A stretch of 64,000 nucleotides of DNA from Rosa chinensis (GCF_002994745.2 NC_037090.1:15426001-15490000); one strand, 5' to 3'. Counted from the stretch's first letter, positions 11,226-23,272 are shown. Notes: generated by a model not told the origin, from the sequence alone. Numbers and translations: made by a program.

Positions 11226-13778
11226 TGTAGCGTCCTGGACCTAAATTTACCGGTTTACTAGTCTTTTGATTGGTAAACAACATTTACATTTACTTTTCGG
11301 CTTCGTTTCGACCTTTAAGGGGACCCTAAAAGTTGACTTTTTATTTGGGTCAAAATTTGAGGAAACTTTCTTCATGAAAGTCGTAGAGGACGTTAAACAG
11401 AGCGCGTGCATATGTGGTTCGTAAAAATCAGAATTTGTATACGAAAGTTACAAGGGAAAAGACCCAGTTACTATTCATTATAATTCTCTATATATATGGA
11501 AAGTTACTGTAGTAGGTCAGAACCTACCACAATGTGTAACTCTCTCTCTTCCCCCTCCTGTTTCTCTCTCCCCGACCCCGTCGACTTTGGTCGGCCGTTT
11601 CTTCCTCTTCTGGCCAAGGATTTGGACAAGGTCTGCGGCTATGGAACCCTTTCTTCCTCCTCTTCACGTCTGTGGTGTTTTGGTGGCGCGATTTGGGTAG
11701 TAGGAGGAGCAACAAGGCGGTGACCGCTGTGGTCATTTTGGGTTACCTGCAATTTCGCATTTTCCGGCAATTTTCGGCCATTCCACCACCTATAACATGG
11801 AGTCCTCGTCTTCATGGTTCGACCCATGCCAATGGGTAACCTCAATTTTGCCGGATTACGATGAATAGACAGTGGGACCGATCTCATGGATTTGAGGTAA
11901 TTTCGACTACCTAAACTTAAAATTGAGCTTGGCCATAGTTATGAAAGATGTTTAGGATGATGTGGATGAAATTTGGTAGTCAGATATGGTGGTGGACCAG
12001 CAGCGCGTGGGGGCTCGTCCGGCCGTTCCTGGTGGGTTGTTTTGGTCCGTTGGATAGTATTTGTTGTTACAAATTTATAGATATGAGTTTGGTGGGAATC
12101 GGAAGAGATTTGGGTATCGATCGGAATTTCCGAAGTTCGATAGTTTGGTTATTGATTTAAGAGAATCTCATCGTCGGATTTTCTCTCAGTTCTGCCCTAG
12201 AAACTTTGAATTAAAGAATTGGTGTTAATGATGAAGTTTTGATTAAATCGGATAAGAAATAGAAATATTGATTTATGAGGATTTGATGTGGGAATCGCAT
12301 TTAATTTCTAGATTATTATTCATGAATTATAATTGTGTACAGGGCGACGTAACCAGCTACTGCTCGACGTAGGAAACCAGTAGTGTGGTCGCCTAAATAG
12401 TTCAGTGAGTGGACCTTTGCTTTTAAGTTAAATTGCATACAGTATATGTTCTTGGGTATTTAATTATCTTATTGATTTTTATAATGCTTTATGTGATTTA
12501 TCAAGAATTATTGAATCATGCTTTCAAGGAATTAAATTATTGAGTTATTTATGATTTATCGGCAAGGAGTTTATTTTTGAGCTTTGCAATTTCACGAGCT
12601 TGATTTATTAAGACTTATTTACGGTTTATGAGACTAGTATTGCAATTTTCTTCCCGAGGGCTTTTAGTAGAATTCGAGCTAATATTTATGAGTTACTGAA
12701 TTGAGAAATGATTTTCGAGAAGTGAGTGATTGATTAAATATCTACAATTTTCTTGAGGATGAGATTGATGTTTGACATAACATATTTCGAAGGGAAAAAT
12801 GTTTTTTAAAAAAAAAGAAAGGAAAGGGGATGAATTTGATAAGGAGGCTAGTATCGGCGCATGCGCACATTACCTGGTCGGTACTTCCCTCCAGGTAATA
12901 GTCTAGTCGGCAGTCCCCTTGAGACAATATTCTGGTCAGCAGTTCCCTCCATAATATTCTGGTCGACAGTCCCCTCCAGTGTGTCATCTGGTCGGCAGTC
13001 CCCTCTAACTACCAGCGGTTAGTCGGCAGTTCTTTCTAACCACCGCCTCCTACGTTCCGGTCAGCAGTCCCCTCTAATGCGTCATCTGGTTGGCATACCT
13101 CTCAAGATGGCATGAGATGACTAGTCAGCAGCCCTCTCTAGTCATCAAAGGTTTTACATGGAAAGGTGAATATTGTAAGGAAGTGGGTTTGAGACTTTTC
13201 ATTATGAAAGGTTGATTTTTTTAAAGGAAGTGAATTTAGAATGTTTTATAAATTGCACTGCATGCCAGATTTAAAGAACAAGGAAATGGGGAAAGTATTC
13301 AATTAGTTATTTTCATAATTATTTCATTTTTGTCCACTCACTCTAACGGTTTTCTAAATGTTTTTCCCCTGGGCTCTTCGGTTTCAAATGCCCAGTATGC
13401 AGGCAAGATTAGTCGAGGTCAGACGTACCTGACATTTGAGGCACAGTTGTCATTGCCTCCGCATGGTAGGATCCATCGATCCTTTACCCTTTTTATTTTA
13501 TATTATTGTGTATTAGAATTGCTCTGATAACCCATAAGATTAATATTCTTAAGTTCAGAATTGTTATGTGAAATGGGAGAAGTTGTGATTTAGGGAGTAG
13601 GGTGGCTCCAGAAGAATATGGTTGGATTGTTTAGAAGTGTTTTGTTTTTCCACAGATTTTCTTTTTGGGTAGTCCATTTTAGAAAAGGTTCCGCCAAATT
13701 TTTGGTAGAACTTCTTCTAAGATGGGCCCCGCAGTACAACTCCAGATTTCAGGGTGAAATCAGGGGCGGTTCCTATCA
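11226..13778 (+). mobile_element. Solo LTR, about 2.55 kb, with 5-bp target duplication
   Basis: The segment begins TGTAGCGTCCTGGACC, a common start of large plant LTRs, and ends CCTATCA, with AGGGA on both sides (11221-11225 and 13779-13783). The flanking sequence on the two sides joins smoothly into the pyrimidine-rich leader of the older minus-strand LTR, which supports insertion at this point. No internal region or second LTR is attached, as expected after LTR-LTR recombination. The strand is assigned from the TG start and is not independently proved. Confidence 0.68.
12850..13145. repeat. Degenerate tandem repeats in the solo LTR
   Basis: A motif close to GGTCGGCAGTCCCCTC recurs seven or more times at irregular spacing of roughly 25-45 bases, for instance near 12908, 12960, 12990, 13020 and 13060. 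The block is GC-richer than its surroundings. It probably evolved by local duplication inside the LTR; no function is apparent. Confidence 0.75.
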
Positions 13779-14790
13779 AGGGAGCAGCTCAAGCATTGTA
13801 AGAAGCATGGAGGTGGAGTATGAGAGTGGTAATAGATCCTAAAAATAAGAGAAAGGGGTATGGAAGAGATGAAGTAAAAAGATGGAAGTAAGGATGAGCT
13901 ATGAGAGTGTAGATTAGAAAAGATGACTTAGGAGAAGAGAGGAGCAACTACTCTCTTTATTGTGCATGGGAAACATGAAAATGAAGAGTGTTGGGGTGGT
14001 TTTGGGTCACCAAAGTCAATGTGACAACCAAATGAGAGAATGTGCATAGGGATGCCTATTATTCAAAGGATAATATATGGACTAATCTTGCCATAATCTT
14101 GTAAGATTCTTCTAGGGCTCTCCTTGATAATTTCAGCATCATAGACCTTTCAAAAATGCACAAGAAATCAGCCCAAAGAAGGTTTTAGACCAAACTGCCA
14201 CGTTTAGACTAGGATACATCTCTGAAGTTTCCTTCAACTGAATCTCCACCTAAACTTCAAAATTAGCTTTCAACTTCTGTATACCAAATATTTTTTGATA
14301 AGTGTATATCTTCTTGGTAAAATTTCAGAGCTTAGTTTACAATGGTTTGGCCAAAAATACTATTGGAATCCGTACAGGTCCGGTTTTGCCGTTTTCTTCT
14401 TTTAGTCAGAAACTTGGACAGATATTTTGAAGACCTTCCACTCCGAACTAGCTCTTGCACTCTTCATAAGAAATGATCTTTAGGATGTCTAGAATGGATC
14501 TGAAAAGTTTCAACTCATTTAGAGTTTTTTTTATTAGGCTTCCGCCCCTCTTTTCTTGTCTAGCTCGCTTTCTCCTAGCCTAAGTAGGAAAATGTGCTAA
14601 GGTTAACTTTTTAGTGCATTTCCATGCTTCTCCATCATTTCCTAACATGATAAGGAAAACAAAATAAATATATATCAATAAACACAAATTTTAAGCAAAA
14701 GTACGAGATTAGGAGAATAATGGAATTAGATTAGTCAACATTAAATTGGACTTTAGAACAATTAATTTTCATGTTTTAGGGTACAAAATA

Positions 14791-15497
14791 TGTATATGAA
14801 TTATGATTGAACAGTTAGGAGTTTGCTGCATGTGGCTTGGCTTCTCCAGAATTGTTCCCCATCCCCGATGGGTTCGGCTCTGATACCATCACTAAGATCG
14901 GTTGAGATGCACCCGTTGTCTGGCGTTGCCATGCTAAAGGGCTTGGTGGGTGGTTAATTGGGTTATTGTCAAGGACGGCAGGTGTTTTCGGTGCTCGTTC
15001 TGTTTGTACAACTGAGGCCTAGTCGGAGGTGGTTACAGAGTAAGGCGTCAGGAGGTGCACAGGGCGGTGGGACATAATGGAATGTGTATGGTTCGTCGAT
15101 TCGCTCGATTTTGGGAGGATCGAAGGTGTGACAAGGCCGTGCCGAGCACGGCTTAGATGGGGATGCTGACCAGTTTGGCTGAAGTGCGGTGATGTCGTCA
15201 AGTGCTGTGTTTTGCGACTCTATAAATCCAAACATAGTTTTGTGGTCGAAGGGAGCGAGGGCGGTGCGGCAATCAAAAGGTGATGGCGAGCTGCACCTTG
15301 TTCGGAAGGAGTGAGGTGTATGGATGCCTAAAGAACTTTCAAATGGGCCTGGGCCTGTGATATGGCAAGGGTGTATGGGCTTGCTGCTATTTGGTTCAGT
15401 ATTTGAGATTTAAGAGATTTATGGGCTCTAATTTTTTCTATACTTTAGATTTGGTTCTCCGAGTACTACACTTGTGGAATGATTTGGTGACCCAATG
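14791..15497. other. Unidentified GC-richer stretch with a minus-strand iMet PBS-like site
   Basis: At about 14877-14890 the minus strand reads TGGTATCAGAGCC, the primer-binding sequence complementary to initiator-Met tRNA used by many retrotransposons. A minus-strand open frame of 88 codons (14969-15235) lies upstream of it and resembles nothing I recognise. This could be the remains of another retrotransposon, but no LTR ends were found. Confidence 0.3.
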
Positions 15498-15502
15498 CAT
15501 AG

Positions 15503-16029
15503 TGTTAGGGGCCGCACTTGTAATGCCGCAAGCAACCTTGTCCAGGGTCATTAGTCAAGCCCTTGGTTGGTTTGCTTGTGTGCTAGGGTTGTTTTGGTAA
15601 TTTACAAATTATGTAATTTATTTTATTTAGGCTTTAGTCTCCTCAGCCTTTTCCATGTTTCCTACTGCCAAGTTCATGTAAGCCCGATATGCTCTTTAGG
15701 GAGGGGTTCCTAGTCGACATAGTTTGGACTACGGAACTAGTATAGGTAAGCACATGTACTTTTGCCTCCCTTGACGTCTTACCATCAATAAAAGAGGAAT
15801 TATTCAATCATCTGTGTCTCGTGAGATTGCCCTTTGATCTTTCCTTTCGATTAATCATTGTTCTTCGTGGTTGCCCAATGTTTATATAATTGTGTTCTTG
15901 CTTGTTGCTAGCACTATTTTAATATCGGGTGGATTTCATTGTTCCTTGCAAGGTACTCACTTGGCTGGCTTGCTTACTAGCAAGTGCCGCACGGTCCGCT
16001 TTGCGCATTGCAAAGTTTGGCCCGTGACA
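15503..16029 (+). repeat. 5' LTR of the gypsy element
   Basis: Starts TGTTAGGGGCC and ends CCCGTGACA, directly before the primer-binding site. Differs from the 3' LTR by an A/G change (TAGTCGACATAG against TAGTCGGCATAG) and a T/C change (CCCAATGTTT against CCCAACGTTT). Confidence 0.95.
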
Positions 16030-16031
16030 GT

Positions 16032-16044
16032 TGGTATCAGAGCC
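16032..16044 (+). other. Primer-binding site (initiator-Met tRNA)
   Basis: TGGTATCAGAGCC, two bases after the LTR end, is complementary to the 3' end of plant initiator-Met tRNA, the usual primer of this retrotransposon group. Confidence 0.9.
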
Positions 16045-16069
16045 AACTCGGCTCAAGAAGCTTACTACG

Positions 16070-19000
16070 ATGACAAGCAGGATGACAAACCAACAAAGAT
16101 TCGATTGGTATGACCAGCAACTCGGAGAACTTGCGGGGGTGCCCGACAGATTGATTGATGTCACTAACATGTTGGACCGCGTCGACCTAGATGGGTTGGC
16201 GGCGCGGATGACAGAGGTGGAGAGCCTGAAGGACCGAGTTGTGGCCCTTGAAAAAAGTAAAGCTCGAGGTGAGGGAATGGAGAGAAATGAGGAAGAAACC
16301 TCCATTCCGAACGAGCAAATGGGGGCGATGAGTGATGCCCTTGACACACTCCAGGTGACGGTGGATAATATGGCAGAAGATGTCCGAGTCACCATTAACG
16401 CATTCAGGAACGAGTTGGTGGAGATGAATACCAAGCTCAACCTGACCATCCGTGCGATGGGAAACCAACCTGTGACGGACTACAGGAAGGTAAAGATACC
16501 TGAACCTCAAGCCTTCGGAGGGGCGCGTGATGCCAAGGAGCTTGAGAATTACTTATTTGATATGGAGCAATACTTCCGAGCAGTGAAGCCAGACTCGGAA
16601 GAGGTGAAGGTGAACATGGCAACAATGTATTTGTCGGGAGATGCGAAACTATGGTGGAGAACCAAGTATAATGACATCCAAAGGGGAGTATGCACCATCG
16701 ACACTTGGGAGGATCTTAAGAAGGAGCTCAAAGCTCAGTTTTTCCCCGAGAATGTCGAATACATTGCCAGACGGCAACTAAGGGAACTCAAGCACACCAA
16801 CAACATTCGAGACTTTGTGAACAAGTTCTCTGTGCTCATGCTTGACATCCCAGACATGTCAGAGAAGGATCGGTTGTTCTACTTCCTTGAAGGCTTAAAG
16901 CCATGGGCGAGGACAGAACTTCAGCGACAAAGGGTCCAAGATTTGGCCTCCGCACAGGCTGCTGCTGAAAGGTTGACAGACTACACATTCGAAGAGAACT
17001 CCACTAAGAGGACTCAGCCCTTTTCCAATGCAAATGTCAACAGAAATACAAGACCTGGACCGAGTAGAAGTGGGGGAGCGGAGTCCAAATTTTCCAACTC
17101 AGGAGGAGGGGACAGGAGAGTAACGAATGCGAGGGACACCGCAACGTCCAAGCCTGCGACCTCAACAGGGGTCTTCACCCCTCGACCCTTTAATCCCGCA
17201 GGCTATGCTCCAAGGCCACTAGTATGCATCTTATGCAGAGGACCTCATAGAGTGAATGAATGCCCTCACAAGACCGCCCTCTCTGCCCTACAGGCTCATA
17301 TTCAATTGAAAGAAACAGAAGATCAGCAAGAGCCAGAGGAGGAACCTAGTCACATGGGAGCTTTGAGATTCTTGGGTGCACTAGAGAAGCGACCACAATT
17401 TCCTGAGAAGTCCCAAGCTAAAGGCTTGATGTTCATAGATGATAGTATTAATGGGAAAAGTGCTAAGAGAGTGATGGTGGACACAGGGGCCACTCACAAC
17501 TTTGTGTCAGAAACTGAAGCACAGAGGTTGGGGCTGAAATTGGAGAAGGATGTAGGCCGTATGAAAGCTGTGAACTCTAAGGCCTCACCCACAGCCGGAC
17601 TATCTCGAGGAGTGTCACTCAAGTTAGGTCACTGGCAAGGGAAGACCGACCTTATAGTTGTTCAGATGGATGACTTCGATGTCATACTGGGGATGGAATT
17701 CTTACTGGCGAACAAAGCTATTCCCATTCCCAGTGCCCAAAACTTGCTTATTATGGGAGAAAGGCCGTGTGTGGTTCCAGCAAGAATTAAACAACCAAGT
17801 GAACCCCGTCTCTTGTCTGCCCTCCAGTTCAAGAAAGGGGTGAAGCGTCAGGAGCCTACCTATGTAGCAGTTCCCCTGATAAAGGATGAAACTAAAGGAG
17901 AAGTGATTCCAAAGGAGATAGAGGGGGTATTGGAGAGCTATGGAGATGTGATGCCCCCTGAACTTCCCAAAGAATTACCTCCAAGGAGGAGTGTGGACCA
18001 CGAGATTGAATTGCTTCCAGGGGCCAAACCACCTGCGAAGGCACCTTACAGAATGGCTCCCCCAGAGTTGGCAGAACTTCGAAAACAGCTCGAAGACCTA
18101 CTCAAGGCAGGATTCATTAGGCCATCTAAAGCCCCATTTGGTGCGCCTGTACTGTTTCAAAAGAAGCAAGATGGAAGTTGGAGATTGTGTGTGGACTATC
18201 GAGCTCTCAACAAGGTAACGGTACGCAACAAGTACCCGATTCCTCTTATTGCAGATCTATTTGACCAACTTAGTGGTGCCAAGTATTTCACAAAGTTAGA
18301 CCTCCGCTCGGGGTACTATCAAGTTCGCATCGCGGAAGGCGATGAACCCAAGACAACTTGTGTCACCCGTTATGGCGCTTTTGAATTCCTGGTGATGCCG
18401 TTCGGGTTGACCAACGCACCAGCTACATTCTGCACCTTGATGAACCAAGTCTTCCACGAATACTTAGACAAGTTTGTGGTAGTCTATCTAGATGACATTG
18501 TGGTGTATAGCTCTACCATGGATGAACACGTAGAGCACTTGAAACTGGTGTTCCAACGGTTGCGGGACAATCAGCTGTATGTCAAGCGCGAGAAGTGCTC
18601 CTTCGCACAAGTGACCATCAAGTTTCTAGGTCACGTTATTGAAAGGGGTAAAATCAGGATGGATATGGAGAAAGTAAAAGCCATAAGGGAGTGGCGAAAC
18701 CCCAAGAATGTGAAAGAACTACGTTCTTTTCTTGGGCTGGCTAATTACTATCGGCATTTCATCAAGAACTACTCAAAGAAGACAACCCCCTTAACTGAAC
18801 TCTTGAAGAAGGGAGTGGCGTGGGACTGGAGTAGTGATTGTGAGAAGACCTTTCAAGATTTGAAGAAGGCCGTAATGGAAGATCCAGTCCTCGCCTTACC
18901 CGACCTGAACCAACCGTTCGAAGTACAGACGGACGCTTCTGACTTTGCCTTAGGAGGAGTCTTGCTACAACAGGGGCACCCTATTGCGTATGAAAGTCAT

Positions 19001-19186
19001 AAACTCTCGGAAGCTGAAAGGAAGTACACGGCTCAAGAGAAAGAGTTGCTGGCCGTAATCCACTGTTTGAGGACATGGCGACACTATTTGTTGGGGTCAA
19101 AGTTCCTTGTGAAGACAGACAATTCTGCCGTCAGCCACTTCCTGACCCAACCAAAGTTAACTCCAAAGCAAGCTCGATGGCAAGAG
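16070..19186 (+). CDS. Gypsy gag-pol polyprotein, N-terminal part (gag, protease, RT, start of RNase H)
   Basis: The frame starts at the ATG at 16070, 41 bases after the LTR. In order it shows a gag domain ([31 protein letters not shown]), a CX2CX3HX4C zinc knuckle ([13 protein letters not shown], near 17224), an aspartic protease with VDTGATHNF (near 17479), reverse transcriptase with YLDD (near 18485) and RNase H with [10 protein letters not shown] (near 18928). It is open throughout. It is cut at 19186 by the target duplication TTTCT of the nested array; the apparent stop at 19211 lies in foreign LTR sequence. The other half resumes at 37834 in the same frame. Confidence 0.95.
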
Positions 19187-20023
19187 TTTCTTGATAGGAG
19201 CATTTTAATGTGATATTTTAATAGTTAATTCCTCACATTTTGCTTAGTTAATTCCTTAACTGAATCGATTTTAATTCAATTTCTATTTTTAGGTACATTG
19301 GAGTAAATGAAGGTGAAATGAGCGTTAGGTCCATAATTACCTAGAAATGATGGAGAAGAATGAAAATGCACTAAAAAGTCAACCTTGAATATTTTCTTAC
19401 TCCGGCTAGGAGAATCAGAGCCAAGCAAGGAAGAAGGAGCGGCCGCCTGACCAAATGAACTTCAAATGAGCTGAAACCTTCCAGATCCATTCTAGACACC
19501 CAAAGGATCATTTCTTATGAAGAGTGCCAGAGAAAAATATGAGTGGAAGGCCTTCAAACAATCAGCCCAATTTTCTATAGAAGCAAAACCGGAAAACTGG
19601 ACCTGTAAGAGGTCCAGCAGCATTTCCGGCCCAACCACATGGATTGAAGCTCTGAAAATTTGTCAGGATGATCTACACTCATAGTGGAACATTTCATATG
19701 AAGAAGTCAAAGGCATATAATGAAGTCTTGTTGGAGAAATAATTGAAGGAATAAAGGGGAAGAAACTGACCTGAAAACAGCTCAACACCACATATTCATG
19801 TTTCCCACCCACATGAAGAAAGCTAGATGCTTTTCTCTTTTTCCTTGGATATATTTTTTCTACAATCTCTTTAATAGATCATCATCACTTCCATGTTGCT
19901 GCACCTTCATGCTTTGCTTTCATTTCATCATTTCTCTTTCTTTTCCATATTTTACAAATCACTTTCATACTCCACTTTCATTATTTTTCTTCCACTCATC
20001 ATTTCACTCTTCTTTTTCTTCCC

Positions 20024-20030
20024 TATATAA
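20024..20030 (+). promoter_or_regulatory. TATA box of LTR 1
   Basis: TATATAA in the setting CTTCCCTATATAAACACC, at the U3/R side of the LTR about 830 bp from its start. The same sequence is kept in the other three LTRs. Confidence 0.7.
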
Positions 20031-20055
20031 ACACCTTCTCCTCTCATTCTATAAC

Positions 20056-20224
20056 AAATTCCTTCATCCATCTCATCTTCTTTGTCTCTCCATTTCCTTT
20101 CCATTTTCCCAAAAATTCCTTCATCCATCTCATCTTCTTTGTCTCTCCATTTCCTTTCCATTTTCCCAAAAATTCCTTCATCCATTCCATCTTCTTTGTC
20201 TCACCATTTCCTTTCCATTTTCCT
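20056..20224. repeat. Three tandem copies of a 57-58-bp pyrimidine-rich unit in the LTR leader
   Basis: Each copy reads like ATTCCTTCATCCATCT, then a CTTCTTTGTCTC block and CCATTTCCTTTCCATTTTCC. The third copy is slightly diverged. They lie just downstream of the TATA box, so they would be in the transcript leader. Equivalent triplets occur in LTRs 2, 3 and 4. Confidence 0.9.
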
Positions 20225-21362
20225 TCTCCATTCTCTAGTTGCAAAGTTCTGCGTTTTCAAGCAAGGAGAGGAAGAAGAAAAAGGAGCCGTGAAGATCATA
20301 TCCTCCATCATCCACCTTGAAGGCTTGCTTCCAAGATTCAAGATCCAACCATCTAGCTCTCCATCTCCATCTCCCCTCACGGTGTAATTCATTCTTTTTC
20401 CTTGTAATGATCTTTTGTTTTCCTTGTTTGAATTCATATGAACTTGTTTCTAGTTAACAATAATGTTTAGGGTAAAGTTTAAACCCAACTTCTATGTTTA
20501 AATAAAGAATTTCGATTCTTATGTTGTGATTCCAAAGTTGCTTATGTGTGATTGTTCGATTGAATTTGCTTGATAGAAAACTTTTATATGTTTATCTTAT
20601 TTGGGTCGACACTTATAAGATTTGCATGTAATTGGTGCTAGGTTTAAGAACATGAAATCGACTTTTCGTTTTGTGTAAACTTGAATCAAAGTAATAAAGG
20701 TTTTGGACAAAAATCGAATTCAATTGAAGAGGATTGCAATTAGGTGAACTTATTCATACTAAGTTGTACACTTGAGTTGATAGCCTTTCTCTATGTGTAA
20801 TGCGTTAAACATGACATGATTGACTAGCTTTCTAGGGTTTGATTGCATGTTTAATAGGATTAATCTAGGTGCTTTCGCTTAGATTAATTAGCATTGAAAA
20901 GTAAAATATGGGAAATCGTTTGCTTTCGAATGTTTCACATGATCAACTCCATTCACATGACTTGGAAGAACAATGTAGGGTTAATTCGAATTCAATGATA
21001 AACTTGGGTTTAATCTTTGTTTCTTATGTTTCATTCTTGTACATGTGTTTTTATATTTTCTTTATCTTAATTTTCAATTCTATAATTCTTAAACCCCCCT
21101 CCCTTTTTATTTTGTTACTTGTATATATTTCTATTCTTTACTTTATTTTGTAAATAATACTTTATTATTTTAATTCTTTATTTGTTTATACAATTGTATA
21201 TATTTATTCTTTATTTTATTTCTGTAAATAATACTTTTCTTTATTTGTTTCACAATTACAAGTGTACCCTCAATCCCCGGATAGAACGATCCCTATTTGC
21301 TTATACTACTAACGATATTTTCAGGGTTAAATTGCGCGCTTCCCAAAAGCGGCATCAATTTT

Positions 21363-21380
21363 TGGCGCCGTTGCCGGGGA
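21363..21380 (+). other. Primer-binding site (tRNA-Asp) of internal region 1
   Basis: TGGCGCCGTTGCCGGGGA is complementary to the 3' end of plant tRNA-Asp. It starts five bases after the LTR end. Copies stand at 28578-28594, where one G is missing, and at 33204-33221. Confidence 0.9.
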
Positions 21381-22486
21381 ATGAAAAATCACTTGTTAAA
21401 TTGTGTCATTTATTGTATATATTTGTTGTATATAAATTGTTTAAAACTTAGTTTTAAATATTATTTATATTATTGAACATGAATTTTAATTGTAGGTTGT
21501 AAATTGAGAGGAATATGTGAAGTCTCTTTTGTTAATATTGGCCTAAACCCCTTATTGGTACCTAGCTCAGGTCCCTTAAGGTTGAGGGCGGCCTTTATTA
21601 ACACTTGTTGAACTGTCTTCACACTTATGAACTTTTTCATCTTAGTAAGCATAGCCTATGTGGAATGGTGTCTAGGAAGGGGACAACGTTCATGACGGGT
21701 TTTTGAATCCAGAAGTGCTTGCAAATGGGCCTAAACCACTATGTGGGAGTAGCTCATGCCAAAATGGATTTTTCCTCTTGTGTTCGTCCTCCCCCACCTG
21801 GCCATTTCAGTAAGGTTGCCCAAAAGATTTGAAAGGGAGTTTGTGTCTAGGCGACTATACTTGGGCCGCACGTCCACTTGATTTACCGCTTGAAATTTGA
21901 TTCGATATCAATAATGTTTATAATAAAAGAAATACTTGTGAATACTCTATACGTGTAAATTATTTTGTTGTTTCACACTTTAATACTTGTAAAAATACTT
22001 TTCACGTTTTATACTCACTTGTACTTAACTTGTGTCTTTTGTACAATATACTTGTTAATTTTACTTGTAGTTTGTAATTAATAGTTATACTTGTTTTTAT
22101 TTTGTATTTCTTTGTTAATTATAGTTACTAACTTTATTTAATGTAGGTACCGTCTGGCTGTAAGACGTAAAATACAAGCGCTACTTGGGAGGCAACCCAT
22201 GCAAATCAGATTTGCTTTCTTTATCCTTATATTTTATTTTTCGTTTTTGCTTATTTGTTTTAGTTTTTATTTTCGTAAATTTCATCCCTATATGCTTACT
22301 TATTTCATTGCATGCTTTTAATTGATTACATTGAAGATAATGCAATATTTAAGTGTGGGGGAAGGGATTTATATTTTTGTCTTTCATTTTAAGTCCTATA
22401 TATATCTTTGTCTTTTATTTTTGAATCCTATGTATTAAAAAAAAAAAACTGCATTCATTCAGTCTTATTAAATTCAGCTATTTACA

Positions 22487-22489
22487 AAA

Positions 22490-22529
<40 letters not shown>
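22487..22529. repeat. (AAT)n microsatellite next to the homeobox gene
   Basis: About 14 AAT units, just beyond the 3' end of the antisense homeobox gene. Confidence 0.9.
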
Positions 22530-22533
<4 letters not shown>

Positions 22534-22542
22534 TACTCTATA

Positions 22543-23154
22543 CTAAGCCATGTCTGCATCTCCGTAGGAGTTGAGGCTGAGCTCAAGGGAAATGCGAGAG
22601 CCACCGCCATAGCCGCTACCTCCCTCGGAAGTAGTCTTCATGTTGCCCAAGATGTCCTCACCATGCATGGGGAATAGTGGAAGGGTTTCAATCTCCTGGT
22701 GATATTCTCCTCGTTGTTCCATGATCGATCCATCAGCACTATAGCCGACACGTGACCCAAAATTTAGATCAATGGATCTGTCAGTACTAGTAGAACTAGT
22801 GGATCCAAAATTGAGATCGAGAGATCCACCAACCGGAACGTTCCGAAATTCCTTCAACTTCTGCCTCTCACGAGCCTTGAGGTTCTGGAACCAAAAGAAG
22901 ACGTTTTTGTCCTCGATCTGCCCATACTGTTTCAGATGGAGGCAGATCTCTTGAATCTGCTCTGGAGTTGGGTACTTAAAACCCTTATCATAGTAAAGGC
23001 CCTTGAGGATTCTTAGTTGAGGCGGTGTGGGAGCCCACCGGTTACTACTCCCGGCTGCTTGGATGCTTCCTCCCTCCTCGGTTGGTTACTGGGCTTGTAA
23101 TTCCATTTGTTGCTGGGTTTGTAACTCCATTAGTTGCAGAGTTCGTGGTTCCAT
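22543..23154 (-). pseudogene. WUSCHEL-type homeobox gene carried by the retrotransposon, one nonsense codon
   Basis: Lying antisense to the element, this 203-codon frame encodes a WOX-type homeodomain at about residues 39-101 ([48 protein letters not shown]). Near residue 157 it has a WUS box (TLPLFPMH), and near residue 190 an EAR-like repression motif (LELSLN) at the C-terminus. These three motifs together define WUS, the stem-cell transcription factor. The N-terminus from the ATG at 23154 has an in-frame TAA at codon 23 (23086-23088); the remaining 180 codons are open. No intron interrupts it. A duplicated DLNFGS motif precedes the WUS box. Changes such as NVFYWFQNH to NVFFWFQNL show divergence from canonical WUS. 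It may be a pseudogene or restart downstream. Confidence 0.85.
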
Positions 23155-23264
23155 GTTGATGAAGAAAAGATTTGAGTTTCGAAAGAAAGGCTGAAGGGTT
23201 GAGAAAGAAAGGCTGGAACTCGGAAGAATTTTCTTTTGGAGTGAACAGTCGCTCAGAATGCACC

Positions 23265-23272
23265 TATTTATA
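23265..23272 (-). promoter_or_regulatory. Possible TATA box of the homeobox gene
   Basis: TATAAATA on the minus strand, about 110 bp upstream of the ATG at 23154. If used, it would mean that the gene came with its own promoter rather than as a bare cDNA. Confidence 0.5.

Larger units (their letters stand above)
9500..14790 (-). mobile_element. Decayed minus-strand LTR related to the LTRs of the 19-38 kb array
   Basis: Read on the minus strand, parts of this region follow the same order as the LTR at 19192-21357. First comes a block with GGAGAAGCATGG and AAATGCACTAAAAAGT. Then come matches to CATTCTAGACA and CTTATGAAGAGTGC, AAAACCGGACCTGTA, a pyrimidine-rich leader with a CTATATAAGC TATA box, and near 9560-9690 a terminal part resembling CTTATACTACTAACGAT. 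The order is kept but substitutions are many, so this is an old relative in opposite orientation. A SINE and a solo LTR interrupt it; without them it would be about 2.4-2.5 kb, close to the array LTR length. A 24-bp GCTCTGCTAGGGTTAGTGTTAGCC-type motif repeats at 9509-9610. Exact ends and a target duplication were not found. Confidence 0.55.
19192..21357 (+). repeat. LTR 1 of the array
   Basis: 2166 bp, starting TGATAGGAGC and ending AAGCGGCATCA. It has a TATA box (TATATAA, 20024-20030) and a pyrimidine-rich leader with three tandem copies of a 57-58-bp unit. Differs from the other LTRs at only a few bases and homopolymer lengths. Confidence 0.95.

Noticed and set aside
13771..13783. CCTATCA at the solo LTR end taken as the reversed start (TGATAGG) of an array-type LTR
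   Set aside because: The resemblance stops after eight bases, while the AGGGA duplication and the TGTAGCG start support a different solo LTR ending here.
19187..19213. Stop codon ending the gypsy frame at 19213
   Set aside because: This is not a real terminus: the last codons belong to the inserted LTR, and the true frame resumes at 37834 after the target duplication.
19952..20244. Minus-strand frames with repeated MDEGIFGKMERKWRDKEDE in each LTR
   Set aside because: They are the antisense of the three pyrimidine-rich leader repeats, whose unit length happens to stay in frame. No start context or coding signature supports a protein.
22438..22450. Poly-A beside the homeobox gene as a retrocopy tail
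   Set aside because: For a minus-strand gene the tail should appear as poly-T on the plus strand at this side; the tract is A, so it does not support retroposition of the homeobox mRNA.
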